64,000 nt of DNA from Adiantum capillus-veneris (lineage: Eukaryota > Streptophyta > Polypodiopsida > Polypodiales > Pteridaceae), in assembly GCA_014529385.2 (NCBI GenBank), contig CM043967.1:2392501-2456500 (forward strand). The letters are read 5' to 3'. This document shows, piece after piece, positions 9,994 to 22,039 of this stretch; position 1 is the first letter of the stretch; each line of letters begins with the position of its first letter. The notes under the pieces are model-generated. The model made no database searches. It saw only the letters and a program-made list of their open reading frames with translations, and was not told where the DNA came from. The position numbers were made by a program, and so were the translations under genes.

Positions 9994-12737
9994 ATTTTGC
10001 CAGTTTGCTGCATTTGCAGAAATCTGATATGGTTGCTTCTTTGCCGCCTCTTGAAGCACCTGCCAAACATGTTTGTGAAGGCTGTATTCTGGGTAAAATG
10101 CAGCGTTCTAAGTTTCCAAAGGATGGTTCAGTTAGGGCCACATGCAGGTTGCAACTTGTGCATAGTGATGTTTGTGGGCCCATGCAAACTCCGTCCTTGG
10201 GCAATTACCTGTACTTCATGACTTTCATTGATGATTACTCCAGGCATGCATGGGTATTTCCGCTTAAAGTGAAGTCCGAAGTTTTTATGTGCTTCAAACA
10301 ATTTTTGGCTATGGCTGAAAATGTCTCAAAATGTACTATGGGCACCCTCCGTTCCGATCGAGGGGGGGAGTATATGTCTCATGAATTTAATGCATTTCTG
10401 GCTAGTCGTGGGATAAAACACCAATGTACAGTGCCTTATACACCTCAGCAAAATGGTGTTGCTGAGAGGAAAAACAGGTCACTAACGGAAATGGCACGAT
10501 GTATGGTCAAAAGTCAAGCTTTGCCGCATTCTTTTTGGCTTGAGGCCATCATGTGTGCCACTTATGTACTTAACAGGTGTCCTACGAAAGCTTTGCAGTC
10601 TATTACTCCATATGAATCATGGCATGATAGAAAGCCTTCTATTGAGCACATGCGTATTTTTGGCTGTTTGGCATATGCTTTGGTGCCACAAGTGCAGCGC
10701 AGAAAATTGGATGATAAGGCTGTCAAATGTATTTTTGTTGGTTATAGTGCTGAAAGCAAAGGTTACAGGTTGTATCATCCGCAAACAAAACGTATTCTGG
10801 TTTCACGGGATGTAGTGTTTGTGGAAGACTCTGTTCAACCCTTGCTGTCATTTACTAGAGACAGTAATGTAAGCTCACAGGACATTTATGACACTTTGTT
10901 GCCTCTTTTCAGTGGTGGAAATACGAATGTAAGTTCCAATGAGGCAAATGTACAGCCTATGGGGGTTTCTGAAAATGTTTTAGAACAGCCTATTACTGAT
11001 GCAGATGTACATGATGTACTTGATGAGGAAAGGGCTGAAAATGAGCAGGCTAGAGGTATGCCAAAATGGCTGGTGCACACTTTGCGTGACAGTAAATTGG
11101 ATGCACCTTTATCTAGTCGTACTCGTTCAGGCTCTCGCCATGCATCTTATGCATCAGATTGTTATGCTTTGGCTGTGTCTAGTTTACATGATGTTGAGGA
11201 GCCTCTGTCTTTTGATGAAGCACAGAATTCAGAAAATTGGATTGCTGCCATGAAATCAGAATATGATGCACTTATAGAGAATGACACATGGACTTTATGT
11301 GATTTGCCTCCTAGCAAAAAGGCCATTGGTACGAAGTGGGTTTACAAGTTGAAACGCAAGCCGGATGGTGAGATCGATCGCCATAAGGCTCGACTTGTTG
11401 CAAAGGGTTATGCACAACAAAAAGGCATAGATTATGAAGAGACTTTTGCTCCCACTTGTCGTATGACTTCTCTGCGTTTTCTATGTGCATTGGCAGCTCA
11501 TTTTGGTTGGGATGTACATCAATCAGACATTGTTACTGCTTTCTTGAATGGTGACATATTTGAGGAAGTTTATGTAACGCAGCCTCGCGGTTTTGTCATA
11601 AAAGGACAAGAGGACAAAGTGTGCAAATGTAAGAAGGCTTTGTATGGGTTGAAGCAATCTCCTCGTGCTTGGTATGAGAAAGCTGACACTCATTTGGTTA
11701 AACGAGGCTTTCGTAACAGTCCAACAGAAAGCACATTGTATGTAAAGCGTGAGGATGATGTATTTCTCATTGTGGTTCTTTATGTTGATGATTTGCTGAT
11801 CACTGGACCAAATGAGAGACATATTGCTGAATTTAAGGCTGATTTGAATGCTACTTTCAAGATGAAAGATTTGGGGCTGTTGCATCATTACGTGGGTATA
11901 CAGTTTAAGCAGTGTGATGGTGGTATTGCCTTGTGTCAGAAAAGTTACATAGAGACATTGCTATGTAAGTTTGGACTTGAGGATTGCAAACCTATTGCCA
12001 CTCCCATGGAAAAAGGTTTGAAATTGAGTCTACATGATGCTGGCGATCCTGCTGATGTCACTCTTTACCAAACTGCTATTGGCTGCCTCATTTATGTATG
12101 CAACACGAGGCCAGATATTCAGTTTGCAGTCTCGCAGGTCAGCAGATTTATGCATAGCCCAGGGTCTAAGCATTGGCAGGCTGTCAAGAGGATTTTCCGC
12201 TACCTTAGTGGCACTTTACATCTTGGATTGTTTTATCCCAAGGGGGGATCATTGCCGCCAGACTTACATGCTTTTTCGGACTCAGACTGGGCTGGTTGTT
12301 TTGACACGCGAGTGTCCACAAGTGGTTTTTGTTTCATGTTTGGCAGTTCATGTATATCATGGTTGAGCAAGAAGCAACCTACTGTGGCCACTTCGAGTTG
12401 TGAGGCTGAGTACAGGGCAGTCTTCACAGCTACGGTTGAGTGTGTATGGCTCAGACGCCTTATGGCTGACTTGGGTGTTGGACAGGACACTGCCAACACT
12501 ATCTACACTGACAGTCAGAGCGCATTGGTAGTTGCGAGGAACCCAGTTTTTCATGCTCGCACAAAGCACATTGAGGTGCATTACCACTATGTCAGGGAGA
12601 GGCTCTCAGCAGGAGAGATCAGCTTGGCTTATGTGCCAACATAGGACAACCTTGCAGATCTTTTCACAAAGGCATTGTCTCGTGAGAAGCTTGAAGCTTT
12701 CCGCAAAGCTTTGGGCTTACTCCCGTTTGTGGACTGA
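9925..12737 (+). pseudogene. Copia pol: integrase, RT and RNase H, one nonsense codon
   Basis: The frame begins in the overlap at FANAVADSRAISDAKLWHA. The GAG-pre-integrase and HHCC region (HARFGHLN...CEGCILGK) leads, followed by the integrase core with D, D and E positions in HSDVCGPM, SDRGGEYMSHEF and TPQQNGVAERKNR. The RT follows with WVYKLKRKPDGEIDRHKARL, HQSDIVTAFLNG and the catalytic LYVDDLLITG. RNase H follows with SDSDWAGC, SSCEAEYRA and TDSQSAL. A TAG at 12642-12644 interrupts the frame after LAYVPT; the conserved tail NLADLFTKAL continues in frame to TGA 12735-12737. Everything else is open over about 880 codons, consistent with a young element. Confidence 0.95.
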
Positions 12738-12800
12738 TCCTGTCCTCAGGGCATGGCACTTCCCTTTACTCATGTGCCAGCTCTCGTTCACCGCATCACT

Positions 12801-12812
12801 CCAGGGGGGATT
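12801..12812 (+). promoter_or_regulatory. Copia polypurine tract
   Basis: CCAGGGGGGATT lies directly before the 3' LTR and is the expected primer site for plus-strand synthesis. Confidence 0.85.
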
Positions 12813-13039
12813 TGTTACCATATACATGTGGTAGTGATGTGTGTGAACACACTAGGACCGCCCGGGCATTTTTTCCCTCTTTAGGAGGTTTTTTCCCCCG
12901 TGCATTGTATATACTCCCATCACTCTAGGGCTATCTATCTTTCCATTGCACACTAAGTAACACACTCTCTATTGTGTGCCTTGAGCTTCCTTCGTCTTCT
13001 CCAAGCTGTGTGTGTTTCTCTGCAACCCTAATTCCAACA
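12813..13039 (+). repeat. Copia 3' LTR
   Basis: 227 bp, same ends and length as the 5' LTR with three substitutions; followed by the AAGCT target duplication at 13040-13044. Confidence 0.96.
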
Positions 13040-13044
13040 AAGCT

Positions 13045-13351
13045 ACTGTACCCGTGGCTCGAATACCATTAATTGCGAGGAATAGAAGAGAGGTTCTGTC
13101 AACACCAAAACAGCACCGGCTCCTGTCAAGCTTCTAATAGCTCAATAGTGGTTAAGCAGTAGGCAAGCCCCTTAGGACTCCACTATTAAGACCATAGCTC
13201 TCAACGGTGATGCCCCGTTAACTGCACGAAGGCAGGCGCACTGCAAGGCTCAAAAATCCCTATTCTACTTACTCACAGACAATTAATAATACCAACCATT
13301 TATAGCTAGCTTGAGGACCTCCCTTCTTGAGCAAGAAAAGACAAACCTCGT
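13045..13351 (-). other. Leader of the interrupted Ty3/gypsy element
   Basis: Non-coding sequence between the gypsy primer site and the copia insertion point. With 7836-7932 it makes a leader of about 400 bases before the gag ATG at 7835. No reading frame of interest was seen. Confidence 0.7.
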
Positions 13352-13363
13352 GCTCTGATACCA
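13352..13363 (-). promoter_or_regulatory. Ty3/gypsy primer-binding site (initiator tRNA-Met type)
   Basis: The plus strand reads GCTCTGATACCA, so the minus strand reads TGGTATCAGAGC, one base from the LTR end at 13365. This fixes the orientation of the interrupted gypsy element and places its 5' LTR to the right. Confidence 0.9.
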
Positions 13364-13364
13364 A

Positions 13365-14576
13365 TGTAACATTTAATGGCCTAAAAACTTATGTGTAGCG
13401 GAAATTAGCATGAACATAGTGGGAATTTCATTAGAATAGATTCATAATGAGAATTACAAGAGTGCTTGGGTGGAGAGAGCAACAAAAAGCATAACACCTA
13501 GTTAGATAGCATGAACAATACTTTCAAAAGAGAGAGAAATTAAGCTATTGACAATAGCTGAGGACCGGATTTGCATGGAGCCGGTCCCCCCTCCAAAAGG
13601 CTTTGTATTATGGTTTCTCCCATCAAGAGAGACATTGTACAATACAATTCTTTGTGTTCCTTTCAGACTAGCTAGTGCAATGAAGATGAAAGCTTCATGC
13701 ACTAAGCAAAACACTTAGCAAACGCAACATCAATTATCCACGGTCTCAGACCCAAGACCTCACACACCTTCAAAGATGGTGAGAGCTAGCAGGGTATGAG
13801 AGTAGATTGAGAGGAAGAAGGAGTATCTTACGAGAAAGATGTACATATCCTCACATAATCACTCATATTAGCATAGCTTAGCTTAGTAATTAGCTTGGTA
13901 GAGGGGATGAGCATGCATTGGAGCTTGGCTCTTGGTTGGATTTGCATCCACATGCCAAGAGTGTGTCGATGTAGGCTTCTATCTCACAAGCTTGGAGTAG
14001 GTGATGATCTTTCCATTAAAGCTTGGGAAGAGATAGTATTTTTCTTGCTTCTCACATAGACTGTGTGAGAGTGTGTGTGTGTGTGATAATGCCTTGCAAA
14101 AATCATCCCCCTCTCTCCTTTGGGCGACCCCTCTTGCTATTTGCTCTTGCTATCCTCCCATTGGACCTCCCTAGGACTAGCCAATGACAATTAAGCAGCA
14201 TGAGTGATAGCCTTCTGACATGTGTCCCCCTTTCCCCTTTTGTGAGAGATTTAGGTAATTTAATAATTCAACTAAACTCTCATTGTACCCCTTTGCCCCC
14301 TGGCCAATAGGAATCAGGCAAGCCATTGGGCTGCTGAATGCTCATTGGACCCCTTGGGAGACTGTCCAATAGTATTCTAGAGGACTTAATTCTCATTGGC
14401 TGCACAGTGGGATTCAGAGTGCAATACGGAAATGCTTTTGGACTTTGTTGATTGGAACCATGATGTTCTAGAATCCCTAAAACATAAGAAGTAGATGCGT
14501 AATGTTTCTTTGATTCCTTCTCTTTAATTTCTTCCCTCAAGCGTTTGACCACTACAATTGGACTAGGGTGGGTACA
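13365..14576 (-). repeat. 5' LTR of the interrupted Ty3/gypsy element
   Basis: On the plus strand it begins TGTAACATTT next to the primer site and runs about 1.2 kb with no coding capacity. The outer end is uncertain; a TACA ending at 14576 is the best candidate because chromovirus RT sequence begins soon after. No partner LTR is in the window. Confidence 0.65.
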
Positions 14577-14639
14577 TGTATGACCTTGTTTCTAAGGTCC
14601 ACCTTGAAAATGTTCCCTTAGTCAAGGTACCCCACCATA

Positions 14640-17223
14640 TTTTGTTGTATGGAATAGCTTACAGTCCCAATCTATGGATCAATCACCGATGTTGATTTCA
14701 TATTGCCACTCTATCCCATGTGTTTTAATCGGAAGAAGGATGGTACTCTACGGCTTTGTATTGATTATCGTGAATTGAACTAGATAACAGTCAAGAATAA
14801 GTATGCAATACCAAGGATTGATGAACTAATTGATCGATTACATGGAGCTTCTATCTTCACAAAAGTTGATCTTAAGTTTTGGACTGTGAATCTATAGTTA
14901 TGTCTTTTGGACTTACCAATGCTCCTGCAACTTTTAATCATCTCATGACCGACGTATTTTGAGAGCATCTTGATGATTTTTTTCTTTTCTTCTTTGATGA
15001 CATCTTGGTTTACCCAAGAAATAGAGAAAAACACGAAAAACATGTGTGTTGAGTACTTGAACTTCTCCATCAAAATCAACTTTATGCCAAACATTGCAAT
15101 TGCAGCTTCTTCGTTGACAAGGTGGAATATTTGGGATTTATTGTATCCAAGGATGGTGTTTCTAATGATCCAAGTAAGATCAAAGTTTTTATAGCTTTGC
15201 CTACAAAAAAATCAGTACGAGAAGTACGTGGATTTCTTGGTTTAACAGGATGGTATCATAAATTTATTCAAGGCTATGCTAAGATTGCATCTCCATTGAC
15301 TAATACGCTTAAGAAGGCTAAAGAGTTTACTTGGAATGAACGTGCTCAAGCTAGTTTTGAGAAATTCAAAGAAGATTTGGTGAATGCTCCAGTACTACAA
15401 CTTCCAGACGTCTCAAAGACATTCACTGTCCTCACTGACCCAAGTGGATAAGCGATCGGTTGTGTTCTGTCTCTCGTAAGTTACGTATACATGAGTTAAA
15501 TTATCCTACACATGACTTGGAATTATTGGCCATTGTGCATTCTCTTAAAGTATGGAAACATTTTCTTCTTGCAAGGAGATTTGAACTACATACCGACCAT
15601 AAAAGCCTGAAGTGGATCTACACCCAACCTAACCTTAATATGCGGCAACAAAGATGGATGTAGTTGTTACGCGAATATTATTTTGAAATCGAATATAAAC
15701 CTGGCAAGGAAAATCTTGTGGCCAATGCCTTAAGCAAGAAGAGTACTTTAACGGATGTCACAACCTCTACTACTTCTTTAATGGACCTTATTCGAGAAGG
15801 TATGACTTAGGACCCGTATTATATAAAAATCCAATATTTGATGAACTTAAATAATCACACGGAGAAGAAGAAAAGGTATGTCAAAGGCTTCCCCGTTGAA
15901 GGAGATGATCTTTACTTCAATAATCGTCTTTGTATTCCAAATCAAGATAGAATCAAACTTCAAATACTATAGGAAGCTCATGATATACGTATAGTAGGAA
16001 CCCATGATACATTAAGGGTTACTCTACTGTAAGGAAGAATTTATTTTTGGCAAGGACTAAAGTGTGATGTGTTGAACTATGTTACAATATGTTTAACATG
16101 TCAACGCATTAAAGCTGAATGACTTCGATACCCCAGTAAACTTCAACTTATTGATGCACCACAAATGAAATGGGAATGCATATCCATGGATTTTATTATA
16201 GGACTTCCTACACCACTGGGATATGACTCTATTTTTGTGGTTGCTGATATGCTTACAAAAATGACACCATTTGTTTCCTGTCAAGACAATGTTTATGACT
16301 AAGGATATAGCTCTAGTATTCATGAAAGGTGTTTTCATGTATCACAATTTACCTCCCCAAAAAAAATTCTGATCGTGATGTTCAGCTTAAATTTTTGGAA
16401 AGCCTTATTCTTAGCTACATGAACCCATTTGGCCTTTAGCATTACTTATCACCCTCAAATTGATGGGCAAACAGAAAGAACAAATCAAATCATTGAGGAC
16501 ATGTTAAGAGCTTATTGTATGCATGAGTAGAGTAAATGGGCTAGATATTAATATTTGGTTGAATTTGCGTATAATTCCTCATTGCAATGCTCAATTGGGA
16601 TGTCTCCTTTTCAAGCATTGTATGGACAAGAGTGTCTTACTCCACTCAAATGAAGAGACCCTCTCATATGAGTTCAAGCATCCAAGGAAATGTTGGATGA
16701 AATGAAACTACAAACCAATCTTATACAACAAAATATTAAGACTGCTCAAGATAGACAAAAAATTTATACTGACCAAAAACAAACTGTCAGACTGCATGAA
16801 GAGGGCGATATGGTATTTCTGGGAGTAAAACCCAAACGTAGTTCTTTATCAATGGGTAAGTGGTGTAAGAAGCTCAGTGCCAATTATTGTGGACCTTTTG
16901 TAATCACGGAGAGAATTAATGATCAAGCTTACAGACTGTTGTTACCACCACACATAACAATGCATAATGTTTTTCACGTCAGCTTACTCGAGAAGTATGT
17001 ACCTGATCCGCAACACATTCTTGATGATTCTTTATTATCTACCTCTACCGATGGAACTTTTGAAGTATATCCCAAAGTGATACTTCAAAGTAGAACTAAT
17101 CCTCTACGTAATTGAACCATTATTGACACCTTGTTAAATGGTCAACGTATCCTCAAGAAGATGCCACTTGGGAAAGTGATGATGTAATGAGACTAAATTA
17201 TCCAGATTTTATGTCGAGATAAG
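14640..17223 (+). pseudogene. Ty3/gypsy chromovirus pol, heavily decayed
   Basis: Successive broken frames read, in order: RT ([49 protein letters not shown] near 14990, then VEYLGFIVSKDGV and VRGFLGLTGWY), RNase H (TDPSG, ELNYPTHDLELLAIVHSL, HTDHKSLKWI), integrase (EAHDIRIVGTHDTLR with CLTCQR, WECISMDFIIGLP, YDSIFVVADMLTKM), and a C-terminal KLSANYCGPF...NVFHVSLLEKY block. After a frameshift, VKWSTYPQEDATWESDDVM has the W...EDATWE signature of a chromodomain. At least ten stops or shifts are seen, and the RT between LK and MSFG is deleted. The chromodomain in other members steers integration through histone marks. The gag region is missing or unrecognisable. Confidence 0.9.
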
Positions 17224-17239
17224 GACACCTTGAGTTTTT

Positions 17240-17253
17240 CAAGTGTGGGAGGA
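17240..17253 (+). promoter_or_regulatory. Chromovirus polypurine tract
   Basis: The purine-rich AAGTGTGGGAGGA precedes the LTR start at 17254, at the expected place after the pol stop (17219-17221). Confidence 0.7.
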
Positions 17254-18535
17254 TGTAAGATTCCCTATTTTTGGGTCTCTTTAAAAATAAGAAAAATAGT
17301 TTTTAATATCTATTTTGTCAAATTTGAATTTAAGAATGTTTGATTGACAGTATTGGAAGGTTCTAAAATAAAAAGCAAGGCCATTTCCATGTTCTAGTAG
17401 GTTAGACAAACGTTTGCTTTAGGTTTGGAACAATCCACTTTTTTAATCTTTTTATGCTTTTAAGTGCTTTTTTGTAAACAGCAAGGTCGGATCCTTAATC
17501 TACGTGTTCGAAGGAAGCTATGGTTCAATTTTGTAAAAATCTGCTTTTCAAGTGCTTTTTATGCTATTTTTAGCTTTTATGATTTTAATTGCTTTTTAGT
17601 GAAAAGCGGTCCGCTTTCTTATTCCAGTTGACAAAAGGAACCCGTGGTTCACTTTTAGAAAATTTTCTTTTTTTTGCTTTTTATGCTATTTTTAGCTTTT
17701 TGTGCTTTTCGGTGGTTTTGAAAAGCAATGTGCTTTTTATGATGACCTAAGCATACAAATATTAATTATAGTCTCTCTCAGATTAAAAAATGATCAACTA
17801 GAGAAAAAAACAGTTGGGAATTATTTTTATAAAAGAAGCAGTACCATAAATACGCCAAGGTAGTACGGGAAAGTCATAATTATGTCGGGACATCACGGTG
17901 CGGCATAGTTCCATTACTTGGCCAGATACTGTTCAATTGATCAATTTTACTATAAAAATTGATTGGTAAGTGGGAGAGTTGACTACCAAAAGCAAAGGCA
18001 TATTTTTAGGAAAGTTCCAAAAAGCATGGGACTATTCCTAGCTGAGAAGGGGGCGATAGTAGCTGGCTTGGGGCTCACTCTTGCTTTTTGTAGAGCCTAT
18101 AAAATCACCTACAAGCCTCAATGTTTAGTGCCGTCTGTTGCATCTACTGCCACAAGACTATATGTATCTATTATACGGAGTGGTGCAAGCTCTTCATCAC
18201 CATCTCCATAAGCTCTTATCTCTCGTATACGGGAAGAAGAAGAAGAAGAAGAGAAGGATATTCTCTCTCTACTTGCTCACTATCTTCTCTCTTGTTTCAC
18301 GGTGTACGCACTCTATGGAAGCTCTTGTAGTGAGAACCTCTACGTAGCTCTCATCACCGCTCTCTTATGGCAAAGCAAGAAGTCTTCCGACAACCCTTAA
18401 TCGATTCTAAAGCACAGTGAGAAGCTCTAGACTCCATAGCCATCATCATCTCTCTCTCTATTTCATTTTTTTTAGTAGTCACCCTCTCATTGATTGTTTT
18501 TTCATGTGCGAGTGTATGCATGGATTAGCCTCCCT
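17254..18535 (+). repeat. Chromovirus 3' LTR (family copy A)
   Basis: It begins TGTAAGATTCCC after the purine tract. The upstream part is full of GCTTTTTATGCTATTTTTAGC-like words. A TATA box lies at 18098-18104, followed by ACAAGCCTC. The segment is homologous to 61760-62649 (minus) and 63370-64000 (plus). Homology with the minus copy ends near 18535, so the true 3' end is missing or undetermined. Confidence 0.85.
18098..18104 (+). promoter_or_regulatory. LTR TATA box
   Basis: TATAAAA in GCCTATAAAATCACC, conserved in the LTR copy at 63907-63913, so likely the retrotransposon core promoter. Confidence 0.75.
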
Positions 18536-18719
18536 CTGGAAGATTCCATGTCAATTAAGTTGCTAAGAAAAATTGGATGCTTGCAGTAATCATTTAAGCA
18601 TTGACTTTTACTAAGGCCTTGTAGGTATTTTACATAAATTTACCAATTAAGAAGAAAAATAGGTCAAAATTTAGCAAGATTGTTTTTTAAAGCTGGGAGA
18701 GACTGGGAGGGGTCATCAC

Positions 18720-20238
18720 TGACTTGCCATGGACAAGAATAGAAGCAAGGGGCACTATGAGAGCTGTAGGGATGCCTTGGGATGCAATCTGCTGCCATTT
18801 CCAGCCGGTGAGTGCCAGAAACCTACAAATAGGATCCCCTTGCTTGGCCAAAGCATGGATCTTGCAAGAGGCATTTGTTTAAATTTTAGAGTAGTTGGCA
18901 CAAGTTGATCCCTCAATGCTTCGCATGTGGAGAGCTGAGAAGGATGTAAGGATGACTTCACACATACCAAGTGCAAAAAGAAAATTATTTAGCATGGATA
19001 TGGATCTAGCTGAGTTGTCAACAACTTTTGCATCCTTAATGAAGAGGTTATGATCAAGTGAGTGGACTTGTGGACAATGGCAAAGGCAAGGCATTTGCAA
19101 GAGAGGGAAGTATGGAAGCAAGGTCACGGAGGTAGGAGAGCACCCCCAGTTCCTAGACACCTTGCATGTTTCTCAAATCTCATTAGTTCCAAGTGGATCC
19201 ATGAGAGAATGACCAAAGCAGATACACATGGAGAGGACATCACCGACTAAGAATGGGAGTATGCACGAGGTTGTGTGTAAAGGTATAATACTCATATGCT
19301 TAAACCATCTTGCATAGTTTTTTCTTTATTTTATTTTTGTAATTGATTGTATAATGTTTTCTATTTTATAGTGTCTTTGGGTGAATGAATATTAACGTGT
19401 CATACTTTTTGTTGTCCTGGATAATGCTAGTTAGCACAATTTTGTCATATGCTAACTAGTACAATAACATGATCTAGATCTTTATAATTTATGACATGTG
19501 ATATATCAATAGAAAGCTCGTGGAACAAGGAATCCAAAAGTACAAATTTTGTTAAATTCTAATATAGTTTGTGAAAATTTTACTATTGCCCAATTTTTTA
19601 AAGATTTGCTAACTTGAATACGCTAACTAGCACAAAAAGCATGTCACGTGAACATGCTTTTACACCTTTCCTTTAACTCTATGTGGTCAAAGGGTCGACA
19701 CTTTTGTACATTCCACATTCACAAGCATTGAACCACCATGGATTGTGGAATCATAGGAAACTTTGACACAAATGGTGATGAAGCTAAATACTGTGTAACT
19801 ATTGATGTGTAACTATTGAAAAGATACTATGTTTGTAACATAATACCAATGTCCCACACTTTCAATTTCTCTTCTATAGGTCATCTATATTCCATCAATC
19901 CATCAATCAAAACTTTTTTTGTGGTTCTTGTAGCACCTCAAATAAGAACTATATTTGCCACTACTGAAGTGGAGACCATCTCCAACCCTCTCCCACCTAT
20001 TATAATGGATGACCAGGAGTCAGGGGAGAGAGAGATATTTGATTCAAGTCCTAGTGCTGCCAATCTAAGTGAAGATGATTTCCAGGATGACAATGATTAT
20101 ATGGAAGATGACGAGTTCAAAGAAGATGAAGCCAACACACCCACAAATGACAATTCAATTTCTCTCTTTATTAATGTAGGAGCCATGGGTTTAGATTTGG
20201 ATCAAGGTACTTGTAGAGATCTTTTCGAAGATGATTAA
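18720..20238 (+). pseudogene. CACTA transposase C-terminal gene (DUF4218/DUF4216), decayed
   Basis: Three exon-like blocks match the better copy at 51325-52592 in the same order. Block 1 (about 18880-19312) contains SSKWIHERMTKADTHGEDITD, a stop, and EWEYARGC, against SLRWLHNQLKSS...EEEWEYSQGC. Block 2 (about 19680-19800) has MWSKGRHF and MDCGIIGNF, against WCKGRHF and DCGIMAKF. Block 3 (about 19880-20238) has VAPQIRTIF followed by an acidic tail ending at TAA 20236-20238. Intron-like AT-rich gaps with a GT at the first border and an AG before block 3 lie at corresponding places. Several stops are present. CACTA termini (CACTACAAG...) were not found around it, so this is a fragment of a second, older CACTA element. 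Confidence 0.72.
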
Positions 20239-20603
20239 GAAACATTTTATATATTTTATTCTCTCAAAAGTTTTTATCAAGTTGCCCATTCATCACTTTC
20301 TCTCACTCTCTCTCTCTCTCTCTCCCACACTGCCTAATTTTGTCAAGCATGATTTATGAAAATTAATTGAGTGTGATAACTTTAATGATAACATATCTAT
20401 CATTCTTTGCTACATTTTTTCATGAAAAATAACAAATGCATGCTTTGTAATTATTTGTTAGGAAAATAGAGCGAAGTACTCATATTTGCTAGAGGCAATA
20501 ACAGCGGTTATAACCTCTCTCCTTTTTTGACATCCACTTTCACATATTTTCTTCCATTGTTGCTCTAAAGAGTTATGTAGTCTGTGTTGTGGGTTGTGCG
20601 AGA
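20239..20603. other. AT-rich non-coding stretch with a CT run
   Basis: No gene seen. A TCTC run lies near 20296-20324. It separates the decayed CACTA fragment from the inverted-repeat unit that starts at 20604. Confidence 0.6.
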
Positions 20604-21314
20604 AACACTTGGTCATCAAAAAATACACCTAAATTGCAAAAAATACACCTCACCCTGAATTTGGCCAAAAGTTCTCAAAAAACTAGAATAACCATCAATT
20701 TTTGGAGTAACTTAAAAAAAATAACAGTGGACATTGTCAGAAAGACTTCAATTTTTTGAACTAAAGTCAATATAGAAGGTTTTGTAAAACAAAAGAGTGA
20801 AAATATTCCTTAAAAAATTACGCCACGTTCCACTCAAAAAACAATTACATCCTCGAAAGCTTACAATTGAAGACTCAAGGCTTTCGATTACAATCCTTTA
20901 ACTTTTTCTATCAAAATTTGTATGGTTTGTTGACAAATATGATCAAACTTATTCAAAGTGAGACCATAAACAAGAATTTTCATATCCTCCAAGTTTAATT
21001 TATTGATGCGTCGTTCGATATTTTTTGTTTTCTTCTTCTTAGTCACCTTGATCACCTCAAGTAGTACTTACTTGTATTTGCATCTTCTCAAACTGCTTTG
21101 TATCTATGAACATCAATCGAATACAAATTTGTAATACACTTGTATTGTAGAATACACGAGTATGAAGATTTTTGTTCATTTGTTGTGTATAAGTATTTTA
21201 GGATTCAAGTTTTCTTAATTCTAGAAGACAAGAGTACTTAAATCTTGTATTCTGGAATACAAATTTTAGCACTTCTCAATTTTAGAACACAAGATTGTAA
21301 CAATTTTGTATTTC

Positions 21315-21445
21315 ACAAGTGTATTTTGGAATACAAGTTTGAAGTACAAGTGTATTTTGGATTACAAGTTTGTAGCACAAGTGTATTCTGGAATACAAGT
21401 TTGTAGCACAAGTGTATTATGGAATAGAAGTTTGTAGCATAGGTG
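21315..21445. repeat. 31-bp tandem array, about four units
   Basis: Units of the form ACAAGTGTATTYTGGAATAC followed by AAGTTTGTAGC repeat four times, with related single words (GTATTCTGGAATACAA) scattered 21120-21320 and a diverged unit after it. It lies inside the inverted-repeat unit 20604-23641. Confidence 0.85.
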
Positions 21446-22039
21446 TCTTTTAGGAAACAACTTTGTTGCAATCTTGTATTCCAAAACACAACGAGAAGGT
21501 TTTTCTCTCTTCAGAGGTCGTATCTAGGTATGTATTTTCCATCTTCATCTTCATGTTCTCCATCTCCTTGGTCTCTGTGTGAGTTTGCTTTATCTTCATG
21601 TGTGTACTTTGTATGGTTGTGTGCAAATCATTTTTTCGTTTTTGTGCGCACGTGAAGTTTAAAGGCAATTTTTGGGTCCAGAACTTGGACAAACATGTTC
21701 AACATTTTGAGAAATTCTCTAGTAGGTATCCTACGGTTTTACAACCCTTTTGGAGCTGTTTATACCCTCAGAATTTTGTTCTGAGCATCACAGTAGAAGA
21801 TAGTTTTCAGCCATACAATAAATCTTCTTGTGTGTATCTTACACAAAACATGTAGAAATGTGGAGGTTATAATTATGCATGCATGATGGATTGTAGATAG
21901 AAAGAGAGCTATGTTAATTTGGCAATCTTGTGGAGAGAAAGTTTTGATTGGTTGTGTAGATCTTTGTAAACATGGTGCGGATTTTATTGTTATATGCATA
22001 AGGACACACCAAGAAAGCAAGTGTCATTCTTCTATTCTT

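Larger units (their letters stand above)
7933..13039 (+). mobile_element. Ty1/copia LTR retrotransposon, near-complete and young
   Basis: 5107 bp with two 227-bp LTRs (7933-8159 and 12813-13039), both beginning TGTTACC and ending CCAACA. They differ at only three positions (about 1.3%). A 5-bp target duplication AAGCT lies at 7928-7932 and 13040-13044. A methionine-initiator-type primer site follows the 5' LTR and a purine-rich tract precedes the 3' LTR. The internal region encodes Gag, protease, integrase, RT and RNase H in copia order, with one frameshift and one nonsense codon. It is inserted in opposite orientation in the 5' leader of the minus-strand gypsy element. Confidence 0.97.
4945..14576 (-). 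mobile_element. Ty3/gypsy LTR retrotransposon, interrupted by a copia insertion
   Basis: Reading on the minus strand, the order is: 5' LTR (about 14576 to 13365), tRNA primer site (13363-13352), leader (13351-13045, then 7927-7836 beyond the copia insertion), gag (from 7835), zinc knuckle, protease and RT. The sequence stops inside the RT at about 4945, against the Penelope-like element. RNase H, integrase and the 3' LTR are not in the window and may lie beyond its left edge. The copia element at 7933-13039 splits the leader and carries a 5-bp target duplication (AAGCT), which shows that both halves were once continuous. The LTR's outer end is a guess based on a TACA end at 14576. Confidence 0.78.

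Noticed and set aside
19420-19640. Inverted words GCTAGTTAGC / GCTAACTAGC in the presumed intron of the decayed CACTA gene, considered as a MITE
   Set aside because: The inverted match is only about 11 bp, there is no consistent target duplication, and a third copy lies in between; too weak to call.
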